Source of the DNA: Arthrobacter alpinus | GTDB lineage: Bacteria > Actinomycetota > Actinomycetes > Actinomycetales > Micrococcaceae | Direction of reading: 5' to 3' | Length of the DNA: 64,000 bases | NCBI RefSeq assembly: GCF_001294625.1 | Contig: NZ_CP012677.1 | Location: 868,001-932,000, forward strand | Shown here: piece after piece, positions 18,138 to 27,639 of the stretch | Layout: each line of letters starts with the position of its first letter | How positions within the stretch are numbered: the first letter of the stretch is position 1 | Program-made: the position numbers and the translations under genes | The notes under the pieces: model-generated | The model's database searches: none | What the model saw: the letters and a program-made list of their open reading frames with translations, nothing else | What the model was told of the DNA's origin: nothing

Positions 18138-21047
18138 GTGGCCAAGGCCCGCGTCCACGAGCTTGCAAAAGAGCTCGGTATCACCTCAAAAGAAGCAGTT
18201 AGCAAACTCCAGGAACTCGGCGAATTCGTTCGTTCGGCTTCCTCCACCATTGAGGCCCCCGTCGTGAAGAAGCTTCGCGACGCATTCCCCGGTGCCCCTG
18301 CGGCACCCGCATCCACACCTAGCCCTGCCGCACCGGCAAGCCCGGCCAAGGCGAAGACCGTAACGGCACCAACGCCTGCTGCGACCGCGCCTGAGAATCC
18401 CGCTGCAGCGGAAAAGACCACTGCGGCCCGGGCAGCAGTTCCCGGTCCCAAGGCAGCAACGCCTGCCAAGCCCGGCCTCAAGCCGGCACCGGCCGCAGCG
18501 GTTGCCGAAGCTCCGGCAGCGCCGGCACCTGTTGCTGCTGCTCCGGCTGCGCCTGCCCCGAAGGCTGCGCCGAGCGCCGGCGGTCCCCGCCCCGGCAACA
18601 ACCCCTTCGCTTCCTCTCAGGGCATGCCGCGATCCGGGCGCCCCGAGCGTGGCGAAAACCGTAGTGAGAACCGTACCGACGCCCCTCGTCCCCCGCGCCC
18701 CGCAGGCGCTGGGGCAGGTGCCCCCCGGCCCGGCAATAACCCGTTTGCCCCGTCGCAGGGCATGCCGCGTCCCGGTGCCCCGCGCAGTGCTGAAGCTGGC
18801 ACTGGCGGTCCCCGCCCCGGTGGCCCGCGCCCCGGAGCGCCCCGTCCGGGTGCCCCGCGTCCAGCAGGCGCCCCCGGTGCTGGTGGACCCCGTCCTGCAG
18901 GTGGCGCTCCGCGTCCCGGTGGTGCGGGCCGTCCGACTCCCGGCATGATGCCTAACCGCACCGAGCGCCCCGCGGCACCCGGCCGTGGCAATGACCGTCC
19001 CGGCGCTCCGGGCCGTGGCCGTCCGGGTGCTCCCGGTGCTACTCCCGGTGCAGCCCCGACAGGAGCTCCCGCAGGTGGTGGCTTCGGCAAGGGTGGCCGC
19101 GGTCGCGGCGGTACCCAGGGTGCTTTCGGTAAGGGCGGCGCAGGCCGTGGCAAGCAGCGCAAGTCCAAGCGTGCCAAGCGCCAAGAACTAGAGCAGATGA
19201 GTGCTCCTTCGCTCGGTGGCGTGTCGGTTCCCCGCGGTAGCGGCACCACCGTTATCCGCTTGCGCCGTGGTGCGTCCATCTCGGACTTCGCCGACAAGAT
19301 TGAGGCAAACCCGGCAGCGCTGGTGACGGTTCTGTTCCACCTCGGTGAAATGGCAACTGCCACACAGTCACTGGATGAAGACACCTTCGCCTTGTTGGGC
19401 ACCGAGCTGGGCTACAAGGTCCAGGTCGTGTCCCCCGAGGATGAAGAGCGCGAACTGCTCAGCAGCTTCGACATCGACTTCGAAGCCGAACTTGAAGCTG
19501 AAGGCGACGAAGACCTTGAAGTTCGTCCCCCGGTTGTCACTGTCATGGGCCACGTGGACCACGGTAAGACACGTCTGTTGGATGCGATCCGCAAGTCGGA
19601 CGTTGTTGCTGACGAGCACGGTGGCATCACCCAGCACATCGGTGCCTACCAGATCGTGCACGAGCACGAAGGTACAGATCGCAAGATCACCTTCATTGAC
19701 ACCCCTGGCCACGAGGCGTTCACCGCCATGCGTGCCCGAGGTGCCAAGGTCACCGATATCGCCGTGTTGGTTGTCGCAGCGGACGACGGCGTCATGCCGC
19801 AGACCATTGAGGCGCTCAACCACGCCCAGGCTGCCGGTGTTCCGATTGTGGTCGCCGTGAACAAGATCGATAAGGATGCAGCCAACCCGGAGAAGATCCG
19901 TGGCCAGCTGACCGAGTACGGTCTGGTTCCGGAAGAATACGGTGGCGACACCATGTTCGTTGACGTATCAGCACGTAACAACATCAACATCGAGGAACTC
20001 CTCGAAGCTGTGCTGTTGACCGCTGATGCTGCCCTGGACATGCGAGCCAACCCGAACAAGGATGCCCGCGGTATCGCCATTGAGGCGAACTTGGACAAGG
20101 GTCGCGGTTCCGTGGCCACCGTCCTGGTGCAGTCGGGTACCTTGCATGTCGGTGACACGATCGTTGCAGGTACCGCCCACGGCCGTGTTCGCGCCATGTT
20201 CGACGAGAACGGTGACGTCATCTCCGAGGCCGGCCCGTCGCGTCCGGTCCAGGTACTGGGCTTGTCCAACGTTCCCCGTGCAGGTGACACGTTCTTCGTC
20301 ACAGGGGACGAGCGCACCGCTCGCCAGATCGCTGAAAAGCGTGAAGCTGCCGATCGCAACGCCGCCCTGGCCAAGCGTCGCAAGCGCATCAGCCTGGAAG
20401 ACTTCGACCAGGCCGTTGCTGACGGGAAAGTTGACACTCTTAACCTCATCCTCAAGGGTGACGTTTCCGGTGCCGTTGAGGCCCTGGAAGACTCGTTGCT
20501 CAAGATCGATGTTGGCGAAGGTGTGGCGCTGCGCGTCATCCACCGCGGTGTGGGTGCCATCACGCAGAATGACGTCAACCTTGCCACGGTTGATAACGCC
20601 ATCATCATCGGCTTCAACGTCAAACCGGCCGAGCGTGTTGCCGAACTGGCTGACCGCGAGGGCGTTGATATGCGCTTCTACTCGGTCATCTATGGCGCCA
20701 TCGATGACATTGAGCTGGCTCTCAAGGGCATGCTCAAGCCCGAGTACGAGGAAGTTCAGCTGGGTACCGCGGAAATCCGCGAAGTATTCCGCTCTTCTAA
20801 GCACGGCAACATCGCCGGTTCCATCGTCCGTTCCGGCACCATTCGCCGTAACTCGAAGGCCCGAGTGCTCCGTGGCGGCAAGGTCATCGGTGACAACCTC
20901 ACCGTTGACTCGCTCAAGCGGTTCAAGGATGACGCCACCGAAGTCCGCACCGACTTCGAATGTGGTATTGGTTTGGGGTCGTTCAACGACCTGCAGGCCG
21001 AGGACATCATCGAGACGTTCGAGATGCGCGAGAAGCCGCGCGTCTAA
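18138..21047 (+). CDS. infB: translation initiation factor IF-2
   Basis: IF-2 is the GTPase that positions initiator tRNA and joins ribosomal subunits. The 969-residue protein has an N-terminal IF2_N domain ([20 protein letters not shown]), a long Ala/Pro- then Gly/Pro/Arg-rich linker (about residues 50-350), a second IF2_N segment ([18 protein letters not shown]), the G domain (GHVDHGKT at about 471, [12 protein letters not shown]), and C-terminal beta-barrel domains including [16 protein letters not shown]. Length is normal for actinobacteria. GTG 18138 follows an AGGAG site. The leader contains the mini-ORF chain; a terminator-like hairpin follows. Confidence 0.97.
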   Translation: MAKARVHELAKELGITSKEAVSKLQELGEFVRSASSTIEAPVVKKLRDAFPGAPAAPASTPSPAAPASPAKAKTVTAPTPAATAPENPAAAEKTTAARAAVPGPKAATPAKPGLKPAPAAAVAEAPAAPAPVAAAPAAPAPKAAPSAGGPRPGNNPFASSQGMPRSGRPERGENRSENRTDAPRPPRPAGAGAGAPRPGNNPFAPSQGMPRPGAPRSAEAGTGGPRPGGPRPGAPRPGAPRPAGAPGAGGPRPAGGAPRPGGAGRPTPGMMPNRTERPAAPGRGNDRPGAPGRGRPGAPGATPGAAPTGAPAGGGFGKGGRGRGGTQGAFGKGGAGRGKQRKSKRAKRQELEQMSAPSLGGVSVPRGSGTTVIRLRRGASISDFADKIEANPAALVTVLFHLGEMATATQSLDEDTFALLGTELGYKVQVVSPEDEERELLSSFDIDFEAELEAEGDEDLEVRPPVVTVMGHVDHGKTRLLDAIRKSDVVADEHGGITQHIGAYQIVHEHEGTDRKITFIDTPGHEAFTAMRARGAKVTDIAVLVVAADDGVMPQTIEALNHAQAAGVPIVVAVNKIDKDAANPEKIRGQLTEYGLVPEEYGGDTMFVDVSARNNINIEELLEAVLLTADAALDMRANPNKDARGIAIEANLDKGRGSVATVLVQSGTLHVGDTIVAGTAHGRVRAMFDENGDVISEAGPSRPVQVLGLSNVPRAGDTFFVTGDERTARQIAEKREAADRNAALAKRRKRISLEDFDQAVADGKVDTLNLILKGDVSGAVEALEDSLLKIDVGEGVALRVIHRGVGAITQNDVNLATVDNAIIIGFNVKPAERVAELADREGVDMRFYSVIYGAIDDIELALKGMLKPEYEEVQLGTAEIREVFRSSKHGNIAGSIVRSGTIRRNSKARVLRGGKVIGDNLTVDSLKRFKDDATEVRTDFECGIGLGSFNDLQAEDIIETFEMREKPRV

Positions 21048-21057
21048 CCGTTAGCTG

Positions 21058-21093
21058 AGCCGGCCAGGCGTCCATATGGGCGCCTGGCCGGCT
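21058..21093. terminator. hairpin between infB and rbfA
   Basis: Perfect 13-bp arms (21058-21070, 21081-21093) around a 10-nt loop, followed by TTTGTATT. It can end or attenuate the rimP-infB transcript before rbfA. A smaller stem, GGATGG/CCATCC, follows at 21106-21124. Confidence 0.75.
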
Positions 21094-21151
21094 TTGTATT
21101 CCCTAGGATGGTATCGGACCATCCCTTCAGCTTCCCTTTAAGGAGATCATC

Positions 21152-21586
21152 ATGGCTGATTCAGCCCGCGCCGCCAAACTGGCACAGCGCATCAAAGTTG
21201 TCGTGGCGGAGGCTCTCCGTCGTACAGTCAAGGACCCTCGCGTTGAAGGCCTCACGGTCACCGATGCACGCGTCACCAACGATCTGCAACACGCGACCGT
21301 CTACTACACGGTCTTTGGCGACGAGACTGCCCAGTCCGAAGCCAAAATCGGCTTGGAACGTGCCAAGGGTGTGCTGCGTGCCGAGGTTGGCAAGAACATC
21401 ACCGTCCGCCTGACCCCGACACTGGAGTTCGTGGCGGATGTCATCCCGGAGAACGCCGCCAACCTCGAGGCCCTGCTGCGGGTGGCGAAGGAGCGTGACG
21501 CCCAGCTGGCACAGCTCTCCGCCGACGCCGAGTTCGCCGGTGATGCGGATCCTTACAAGAAGGACGAGGACGACGCCGAGGCCTAA
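21152..21586 (+). CDS. rbfA: 30S ribosome-binding factor RbfA
   Basis: RbfA binds the 30S subunit near helix 1 of 16S rRNA and is needed for late assembly and cold adaptation. The 144-residue sequence shows the KH-like core: KVVVAEALRRTVKDPRVEGLTVTDARVT, DLQHATVYYTVFGD and the C-terminal RLTPTLEFVADVIPENAANLEALL. AAGGAG lies just upstream of the ATG. An acidic tail (KKDEDDAEA) extends the C-terminus. truB, normally adjacent, is displaced by a 4-kb decayed island. Confidence 0.96.
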   Translation: MADSARAAKLAQRIKVVVAEALRRTVKDPRVEGLTVTDARVTNDLQHATVYYTVFGDETAQSEAKIGLERAKGVLRAEVGKNITVRLTPTLEFVADVIPENAANLEALLRVAKERDAQLAQLSADAEFAGDADPYKKDEDDAEA

Positions 21587-21607
21587 AAACTTCGCGCTAG
21601 CGTCCTG

Positions 21608-21657
21608 CGACAGGGGGCATGGAACAGACCCCAGGGTCTGTTCCATGCCCCCTGTCG
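21608..21657. terminator. long perfect hairpin after rbfA
   Basis: Arms of 23 bp (21608-21630 and 21635-21657) pair perfectly around a CCAG loop, 22 bp after the rbfA stop. No T-run follows. It is probably the rbfA terminator; the stem is far longer than usual. Confidence 0.7.
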
Positions 21658-21797
21658 TGGTAGCGGATGCACAGGCCAAATTCAGGAAGTTCCACGGACT
21701 TCCCTACCACCGGGCCGTGACCATGAATCATGGAATCCGAGGCGGTTGACATAAAAGGCCCGGGGGAAACACCGGCACAGGTGAAGGGGTACCCTGG

Positions 21798-23174
21798 ATG
21801 CAAGGTGCAGTTTCCAGACGGGGGTTCCTATTTGGCGCCAGCTTGATGGGGGTAGGCGGGTTGGCCGCAGGCACTGCCGTCGCAGATGGGTGATTTCCGC
21901 CGAACGGACGCCCCCAGCGTCTTCCCCTCGGGATCGACGACACCGCCCACGGCAACCACAGCTATCCCCGACCGCCGCTTTGTCAGTACCAAACTGATCA
22001 CCACGCATGCCAGCAGCTAGAAGTCCTCGCCGACCGGAAATGGATTGCCTTTCACTGCGACGCAAGGCGACGGCTCCAACGGCCTGATCTTGGACAATAA
22101 AGGCGTCCCGTATGGATCGAGCCCACAGGTGTGGGCATCACGGATCTTCGCGTCCAGGAATTTGAAGGCAAACCTGTGCTCATCTACTGGGCCGGGACGG
22201 GGATCGGCGGCCACGGCGAGGGCTCCGGGACCATCTGGGGCACCTCCTACAAGGAGGTGCCCCAGGTCAATACGGGTAACGGTTTGAAGTCCGACCTCCA
22301 TGGATTCCGGTGCACGGACGCCGGAACAGTCCTCATGATTTCTTACCCCACCATTCATTCGGCGAGACTTGAGCGCGTGGGGGGAACGCCAGCGGGCTAT
22401 TTGTTTGCCTGCCATGTTCAGGAAGTGGTGGTGCGCACGGGGAGTCCCAGCGCCGAAGGTTCCAGCGCTGCGAAAGCCTTGACCGTTACCATGTGAATTC
22501 AGTGGACGACGACGGCAACACCCTTTTGGTCTCGGCCCGGAACACCCACGCCCTGTACCTTCTGGAGAGGGCAACTGGAAAACTCGTGTGGCGCCTGGCC
22601 GGCAAGCAAAGCGATTCTTCTGTGGCGGACAATGCTGCGTTCGCCTGGCAGCACGACGGACGCCGCCGTTCCGTCACCGAGGTTATCGTGTTTGACAACC
22701 ACTATGACAAAGGCAGCGCTAGCACTTCCCGCGGCCTGTTGCTGACCATTGACGAGAGCGCCCGAACCGCGGTACTCAAGGCCGAATATGCCAATGCCGG
22801 CAACGCGGCAACGTCGAAGGCAACGTTCAAGTACTGCCCAACGGAAATATCCTCGTGGGTTGGGGAGCAGACCCGGCTGCCACTGAGTTCACCGCTGAGA
22901 GCGAGGCCATCTTTGAGGCGGTGGGTTTGGGCAACGCGTCGTACCAGGCAACGGGTCCTCCATTGCCGTGTTCGTCAGCTGGAACGGGTCCACCATCGTG
23001 GCCTTGTGACGGATATCAACCGGAGATTCCCTCAGCACGTTGACGGTGCGCAAGAGCATTCCACGGCGAGGATTTGAAACACAATTTGACGTTGCCAACG
23101 CCAGCCACGTGCTTGTTGAAGCCCTTGACGACGGCGGGGCAGTTCTTTCCCGTATCGCCGTCGTCACGGTCTAG
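21798..23174 (+). pseudogene. arylsulfotransferase-family pseudogene with Tat-type signal
   Basis: Fragments in three frames assemble into one exported arylsulfotransferase-like protein. It begins with a Tat-type signal (SRRGFLFGASLMGVGGLAA) at 21798, stopped soon after by a TGA. It continues with GDGSNGLILDNKG (about 22068), ITDLRVQEFEGKPVLIYW (22131 on), the HVNSVDDDGNTLLVSARNTH block (about 22488), and GWGADPAATEF in another frame from 22855. The last part (IPRRGFETQFDVANASHVLV) runs to the TAG at 23172. At least four frameshifts or stops interrupt it, so no full product can be made. Family by recognition; disruption is seen directly. Confidence 0.8.
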
Positions 23175-23212
23175 CCGGCCCAGATCCGGGCGGCTTGCTG
23201 TCGTTGTCTTTC

Positions 23213-24262
23213 CTATCGCAGCCGCATGGTCATCAATTTCCCCCCGGTCTCCGCGAGGGCATAGGTGACCTTGCCATCGTTGACGACGCTGACGCCGTCG
23301 CCCATCAACTGGGCAATATAGATGGTGTTGTCATAGCTCACGGCAATCCCTGTGGGTGCAGCCAGCCCCTCGGCAATGAGTTGGGTATTGCCAGTGAAGA
23401 GATTTGCCCTGTAGACCTTGCCAACCCCCAGGCTTTCGCCCGGGACACCAGGCAAGGCGGAGTAATATATCCAGCTGCCATTGACTTCAACATCTGTGGG
23501 AACTGCCTGGGCGCAGTACTTGAGCCCCACCATGCACTCAGGAATCATCATGCCCACTTCGCTACCCAGGGTGATGACTGCGGCGTCAATGATGATGGGT
23601 TCAGCAGGCAGTGACTTGATGAGTTTCACATAGCCGCTGTTGGAGACAAAGACGATGTTGTTCGCACCGGCGTCACCGACGATCACCCCGCCCCACACAG
23701 GTGGACTCGAATAAGGATGCGAGAAAACCTCACCCTTGCTTTGCAGGAACGAGCCTGGCCCAGACATTCGGGGGATGCGTCGCGAACTCCATAGACAGTG
23801 TTGCCGTCGGGGTTGTTGGCGGCCTCAAACTTGCTCAGGTCGGTGATGGTGCGGGTCCTGCCCTTGTAATCGATGCTCATGAGCCGGGTGGGCAACAGTG
23901 CCGCGCCCGGCTCAGGACCTTCGCCTTTGATCGTTGTTGAAGTAGTACGTGGTTCCAAAGCCATAGGAGACGCCGGCAATCTCCTGTCCGGGGGCACTGA
24001 CCACAACGGTCTTAGCGCCCGGAGGTGAGATACTTCTCAGCTGTCCTGCGAAGGCCTCGGCCACCAGATAGTTGCCGTGCGGGCCGAAAGCCACCTTCAA
24101 GGGGCTGATCAGCTGCGATGCCACCTCGGTGGCGGGCGGGGGGTAAGGATTGTGGCCGTGATGGCCGCCTGACTGGTTTCCAGAGTGCGCCAAGGCAGGC
24201 CCGGTAGTCACGAACATGGCAAATACGCATGCGGCAGCGATAGCTGCAATTCTTGACCCCAT
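23213..24262 (-). pseudogene. ScyD/ScyE family secreted protein, frameshifted
   Basis: Reading from 24262, a signal peptide (IAAIAAACVFAMFVTTGPALA) leads into a beta-propeller-like protein (FGPHGNYLVAEAFAGQLRSI, SYGFGTTYYFNN). The frame shifts near 23927, continuing as ALLPTRLMSIDYKGRTRTIT..YGVRDASPECLG, and again near 23755, continuing as VIVGDAGANNIVFVSNSGYV and PTGIAVSYDNTIYIAQ. Together they match the ScyD/ScyE family, known from scytonemin clusters but widespread in secreted actinobacterial proteins. The C-terminus also looks short. It points toward the arylsulfotransferase pseudogene; both are decaying. Confidence 0.78.
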
Positions 24263-24536
24263 AGTGTTCCCCTACGGGGTGGCCCGGTGATGACAGGCGG
24301 ATCGATCGAAACGGAACCGTAGCGGCCATACGGTGGAATCTGCAAGCCTTGAAACGGGACACCCTCAAGCGGGTGGACTGGATTACAACCCCAGTATCAG
24401 CTCTCCACGCAACAACGCCTGCGACAGTGCACGGCGAGTAGCCCCAGCCTAAAACTGCGGCGTGCCAAGGTCAACACACATTTGGCCGCTAGCAGCGTTG
24501 ACCTCCGCTCGTGGAGACAGCATGCCAACCGTTTAC

Positions 24537-24881
24537 CTACAGCGGACCAGGCATCTGCACAGCAACCGCAGTCACCACGTCAATGAACACCGATGTCCGA
24601 ATGCGCACGGAGGATTCAGTCTGAACACGCTGTACGAGCGCCTCGGTGATACCGCCAACAATGATCAAGCTGGCCAGCTCACTGGGGGCGGAAGCGATCA
24701 GGCCGGCAGCGGCAAACCCCTCAAAGGCGCAGTCAACCGCCGCGGCCAGGCGGCGAAAATTGGGCCGTCGCTCCTGCTCAAGTGCCTCGGAGACGCCGCC
24801 CGCCTCGACCTGCAGCTCCCGTGCCTTCCGCTCGTCCCGAACCAATCGCCAGGCTCGGGTCGCATATGAGGCGCGATTCGG
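24537..24881 (-). pseudogene. C-terminal remnant of a TetR-like regulator
   Basis: A frame open from 24881 reads YATRAWRLVRDERKARELQV and continues with RRPNFRRLAAAVDCAFEGFA and SLIIVGGITEALVQRV, which has the look of a TetR-family ligand-binding domain. There is no helix-turn-helix part: a stop codon precedes it and a long hairpin and an unrelated gene follow. It is best read as a truncated remnant. Family assignment is tentative. The 270 bp to its left (24263-24536) hold nothing I can identify. Confidence 0.5.
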
Positions 24882-24902
24882 CTAGCCCCAAGAGGCCGGA
24901 AA

Positions 24903-24974
24903 CGCATAGCAGCGGTTTGTCCGCATACCCGGTGCTGGACAGCAACGGGTATGCGGACAAACCGCTGCTATGCG
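24903..24974. terminator. 29-bp perfect inverted repeat
   Basis: Arms 24903-24931 and 24946-24974 are perfectly complementary over 29 bp, with a 14-nt loop. The right arm ends 11 bp before the stop codon of the minus-strand lipoprotein gene, so it may act as that gene's terminator. It is the longest hairpin in the window. Confidence 0.65.
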
Positions 24975-24984
24975 GAGAAGGGTC

Positions 24985-25734
24985 TTACTTGCCCCAGGTG
25001 ATGGGGTTGTCGCGGAACTTGTTGTCCTTGTAGTTTTCGGTGTTGAAGCCGCTGCCGTCCATGGAGCTACTGGTGACGGCATCGCCGGCGGGCGCCAGAA
25101 AGACTGTGCAACTGGTCATGGAGGACCCAACTACCAAGGTGAAAGCATCGTCCTTGCCCTCGGTTTTGAAGTCGCTGCTCTTGCACTGGTCCATGGTGCC
25201 GAACACGATCAACTTCTGCGCTTCAGTGCCGTCCTTGAGGTGGCCGTCAATGCGCGGCTCGCTGATACCAGCGCTGGGCGCGCTCAATGAGGTCAGTGTG
25301 AACTCGGTGAAAACGTAGTACGGCGTCTGGCCTGCGAACTTAGCGGCGTCCTTGAAGGAAGCCAGGTCAGCCTCGGTGCCGGCAACAATCTTCGTCACGG
25401 CCATGTTGAAGGTGGCTTCGCGGTACTTTTCGGTGCCCTTTTCGCCGGAGTTGGTCTGGGTCAAGGCCATTTCGCCCAACTTCAAAGCGGTACCGGGAGC
25501 TGTCAGGGTGCCCGGTGCGGCTGCGGCCTTGTTTGTGGCCGGTGCCGTCGAGGCTGTGCTTTCATCGCTGGCGCGATCATCGGCAGCCTTGCTCGTCTGC
25601 GATGCAGCGGACTCCGTACCGATCGGCTTCGGCGCCTCAAGCGTGCCGCAGCTTGTCAAGGCAACGAGGAGGGCCGCGCTGGCCCCCACCGTGGCCAATG
25701 CTTGCTTACGCTTGAGTGAAAAAGTGTTCTTCAT
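24985..25734 (-). CDS. secreted lipoprotein of unknown function
   Basis: The 249-residue protein has a lipoprotein signal with lipobox LTSC (Cys at about residue 29), a Ser/Thr/Ala-rich linker (residues 35-78), and a C-terminal domain of about 165 residues with two cysteines (MDQCKSS and SMTSCTVF) that may form a disulfide. This resembles DUF4352-like immunoglobulin-fold lipoproteins, but I am not certain. The ATG has a GGGGAACC site and diverges from truB. It would be anchored on the outer face of the cell membrane. Confidence 0.8.
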   Translation of the reverse strand: MKNTFSLKRKQALATVGASAALLVALTSCGTLEAPKPIGTESAASQTSKAADDRASDESTASTAPATNKAAAAPGTLTAPGTALKLGEMALTQTNSGEKGTEKYREATFNMAVTKIVAGTEADLASFKDAAKFAGQTPYYVFTEFTLTSLSAPSAGISEPRIDGHLKDGTEAQKLIVFGTMDQCKSSDFKTEGKDDAFTLVVGSSMTSCTVFLAPAGDAVTSSSMDGSGFNTENYKDNKFRDNPITWGK

Positions 25735-25847
25735 GGTTCCCCGTTTTTAGTGATGAGCGTTTATCGAATATCTCTATTCAGTATACTAATTGGTTTTCGC
25801 AACCCTCGCGATGGGGACTAGTGCCCATGGAATCCCCGCAGGCCCGA

Positions 25848-25853
25848 TATACT
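25848..25853 (+). promoter_or_regulatory. -10 box for leaderless truB
   Basis: TATACT lies 6 nt before the GTG at 25860, so transcription would start at the start codon. This supports GTG 25860 over the in-frame ATG 25827. Confidence 0.55.
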
Positions 25854-25859
25854 CCAATA

Positions 25860-26807
25860 GTGCTTTCTGGACTGGTAATAGTTGACAAACCGCAGGGATG
25901 GACCAGCCACGACGTGGTTGGCCGGATGCGAAGGCTGGCAGGGACCCGAAAAGTGGGCCATGCCGGCACCCTTGACCCCATGGCTACGGGAGTTTTGGTG
26001 GTCGGTGTCAATAAGGCCACCCGGCTACTGACCTACATTGTTGGGACCTCAAAAAGCTACGACGCCACCCTTCGGCTCGGTGCCACCACCGTCACAGACG
26101 ACGCTGAAGGTGAACTAACTCACACCATAAGCACGGCCGCTGTCACCGAACATGCCATTCGGGCCGGAATTGCCGCGCTGTCAGGACCCATCACCCAGGT
26201 GCCCAGCAGTGTCAGCGCCATCAAGGTCAACGGTGAACGTGCTTATGCCCGGGTACGTGCCGGCGAGGAAGTGAAACTAGCTGCACGCCCGGTCACTATC
26301 CACTCCTTTGACGTCCATGAGATACGCCGCGGACACCACGAATCCGGGCCCGAGTACATCGACGTCGACGTCACGGTCGAGTGCTCCTCTGGCACCTATA
26401 TCAGAGCGTTGGCACGTGATCTTGGTGCCGGACTCCACGTGGGCGGCCACCTGACCGCATTGCGCCGCACCAGTGTGGGCCCCTACTCCCTGGAACAAGC
26501 ACGCACCTTGGAGCAACTGGCGGAAAACCTTCAGATCCTGGACATCGCCGACGCCGCCCGGGCACTCATGCCGGTCCGTGAACTGAGCGCCGAGGAAGCC
26601 ACCGAGCTCTCCTTTGGCCGCCGCATCCCTGCCAGCGTTGATGGCCTGCACACCGCGCAGAAACCGGCAGCAGCCTTTGCCCCCGACGGAACGCTTGTGG
26701 CGCTGCTGGCCGACGCCGGAAAACATGCCAAGCCGGTCTTGGTTTTCCCGCCGGATCCGGCCACGGCCACCCCGGCCGGGACTGACCGCCAGGAGCGGGC
26801 CCAGTGA
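25860..26807 (+). CDS. truB: tRNA pseudouridine(55) synthase TruB
   Basis: TruB makes pseudouridine 55 in the T-loop of tRNAs. The 315-residue protein starts SGLVIVDKPQGWTSHDVVG, has the catalytic GHAGTLDPMATG (Asp near residue 40), YDATLRLGATTVTDDAEGE, and the RNA-binding SGTYIRALARDLG. The C-terminal 100 residues form the PUA-like actinobacterial extension. Start GTG 25860 is preferred because a TATACT box sits 6 nt upstream; ATG 25827 is in frame and would add 11 residues. Its stop overlaps the next gene by GTGA. Confidence 0.94.
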   Translation: MLSGLVIVDKPQGWTSHDVVGRMRRLAGTRKVGHAGTLDPMATGVLVVGVNKATRLLTYIVGTSKSYDATLRLGATTVTDDAEGELTHTISTAAVTEHAIRAGIAALSGPITQVPSSVSAIKVNGERAYARVRAGEEVKLAARPVTIHSFDVHEIRRGHHESGPEYIDVDVTVECSSGTYIRALARDLGAGLHVGGHLTALRRTSVGPYSLEQARTLEQLAENLQILDIADAARALMPVRELSAEEATELSFGRRIPASVDGLHTAQKPAAAFAPDGTLVALLADAGKHAKPVLVFPPDPATATPAGTDRQERAQ

Positions 26808-27208
26808 CGATTGACGGCTGGTTCATCGCAGGCATGATCGTCGGGCTGGCCTCAACCATCATTTGTGTTCTCGCAGCGGTGATGAAGAAGAAACCCAACG
26901 ACGTCACCCTTCTGGCATTGGCCGCCGTCGAGCTTTTCATTGTGGTCTACGCCGTGGCCTCGATCATCAGGCTGGCAACAGGTGAGCACCTCGTGGGGGA
27001 GGCTTGGGAATTCTGGGGCTACATGCTCACCGCCGCCGCACTGCCCGTCGCGGGGTTCTACTGGGCCATGATGGAGCGGACCTACTGGTCCAACTACGTC
27101 ATGAGCGCAGTCGGTGTGACAGTGGTTGTCATGCTGGCGAGGATGGCACAGATTTGGTACGGCACCGGGCTTTCGGTGCAAGGTTTGCAACAAGGAATTG
27201 GATCATGA
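26804..27208 (+). CDS. small integral membrane protein
   Basis: The 134-residue protein has four hydrophobic segments (about residues 5-27, 37-60, 69-88 and 97-116) and no catalytic motif. Its GTG overlaps the truB TGA (GTGA) and its own TGA overlaps the next ATG, so truB, this gene, the next membrane protein and the GNAT gene form a tightly coupled operon. Similar unnamed membrane proteins follow truB in related genomes; function unknown. Confidence 0.85.
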   Translation: MTIDGWFIAGMIVGLASTIICVLAAVMKKKPNDVTLLALAAVELFIVVYAVASIIRLATGEHLVGEAWEFWGYMLTAAALPVAGFYWAMMERTYWSNYVMSAVGVTVVVMLARMAQIWYGTGLSVQGLQQGIGS

Positions 27209-27639
27209 AGAAAACGCTTGACCCCGCTACGGACCAGCCGACAACCGGGCGAACCTCGGGGGCGGGGCGTCTGCTGATCACCGTCTACGGGGTTTTCGCC
27301 ATCTCGGCCACCGCCCGTGCTGGCTACCAGATTGCCACACATTTCCTGGACGCCCCCGTGGCCTACCTGATGTCGGCGTTTGCCGCGGTGGTGTACATTG
27401 TGGCCACCATATCGCTAGCCAAGCCGGGGCGCACCTGGGCCAAAGTTGCCACGGTCGCCATCTGTATTGAGCTGCTGGGTGTCCTGGTGGTGGGTGCGCT
27501 GAGCCTCTTCGACGCAGACGCCTTCCCCCACGCCACGGTGTGGAGCATGTTTGGCCGCGGCTACGGCTTCGTTCCCCTGCTGTTGCCGATCGTTGGCCTG
27601 TGGTGGTTGTATCGGCACCGTGCCGTGGCAACCAAATGA
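27205..27639 (+). CDS. small integral membrane protein
   Basis: The 144-residue protein begins at the ATG overlapping the previous stop (ATGA); the open frame upstream of it is a shadow. Four hydrophobic segments (about 22-42, 52-72, 80-103 and 117-136) predict a four-helix membrane protein with short ends. Like its neighbour it has no recognised family. Its stop overlaps the next gene (ATGA). The pair may form a membrane complex; that is only inferred from the coupled arrangement. Confidence 0.85.
   Translation: MKKTLDPATDQPTTGRTSGAGRLLITVYGVFAISATARAGYQIATHFLDAPVAYLMSAFAAVVYIVATISLAKPGRTWAKVATVAICIELLGVLVVGALSLFDADAFPHATVWSMFGRGYGFVPLLLPIVGLWWLYRHRAVATK

Noticed and set aside
22855..23043. 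A 62-codon ORF as an independent gene
   Set aside because: Its sequence (GWGADPAATEFTAESEA) is an internal block of the arylsulfotransferase pseudogene in another frame.
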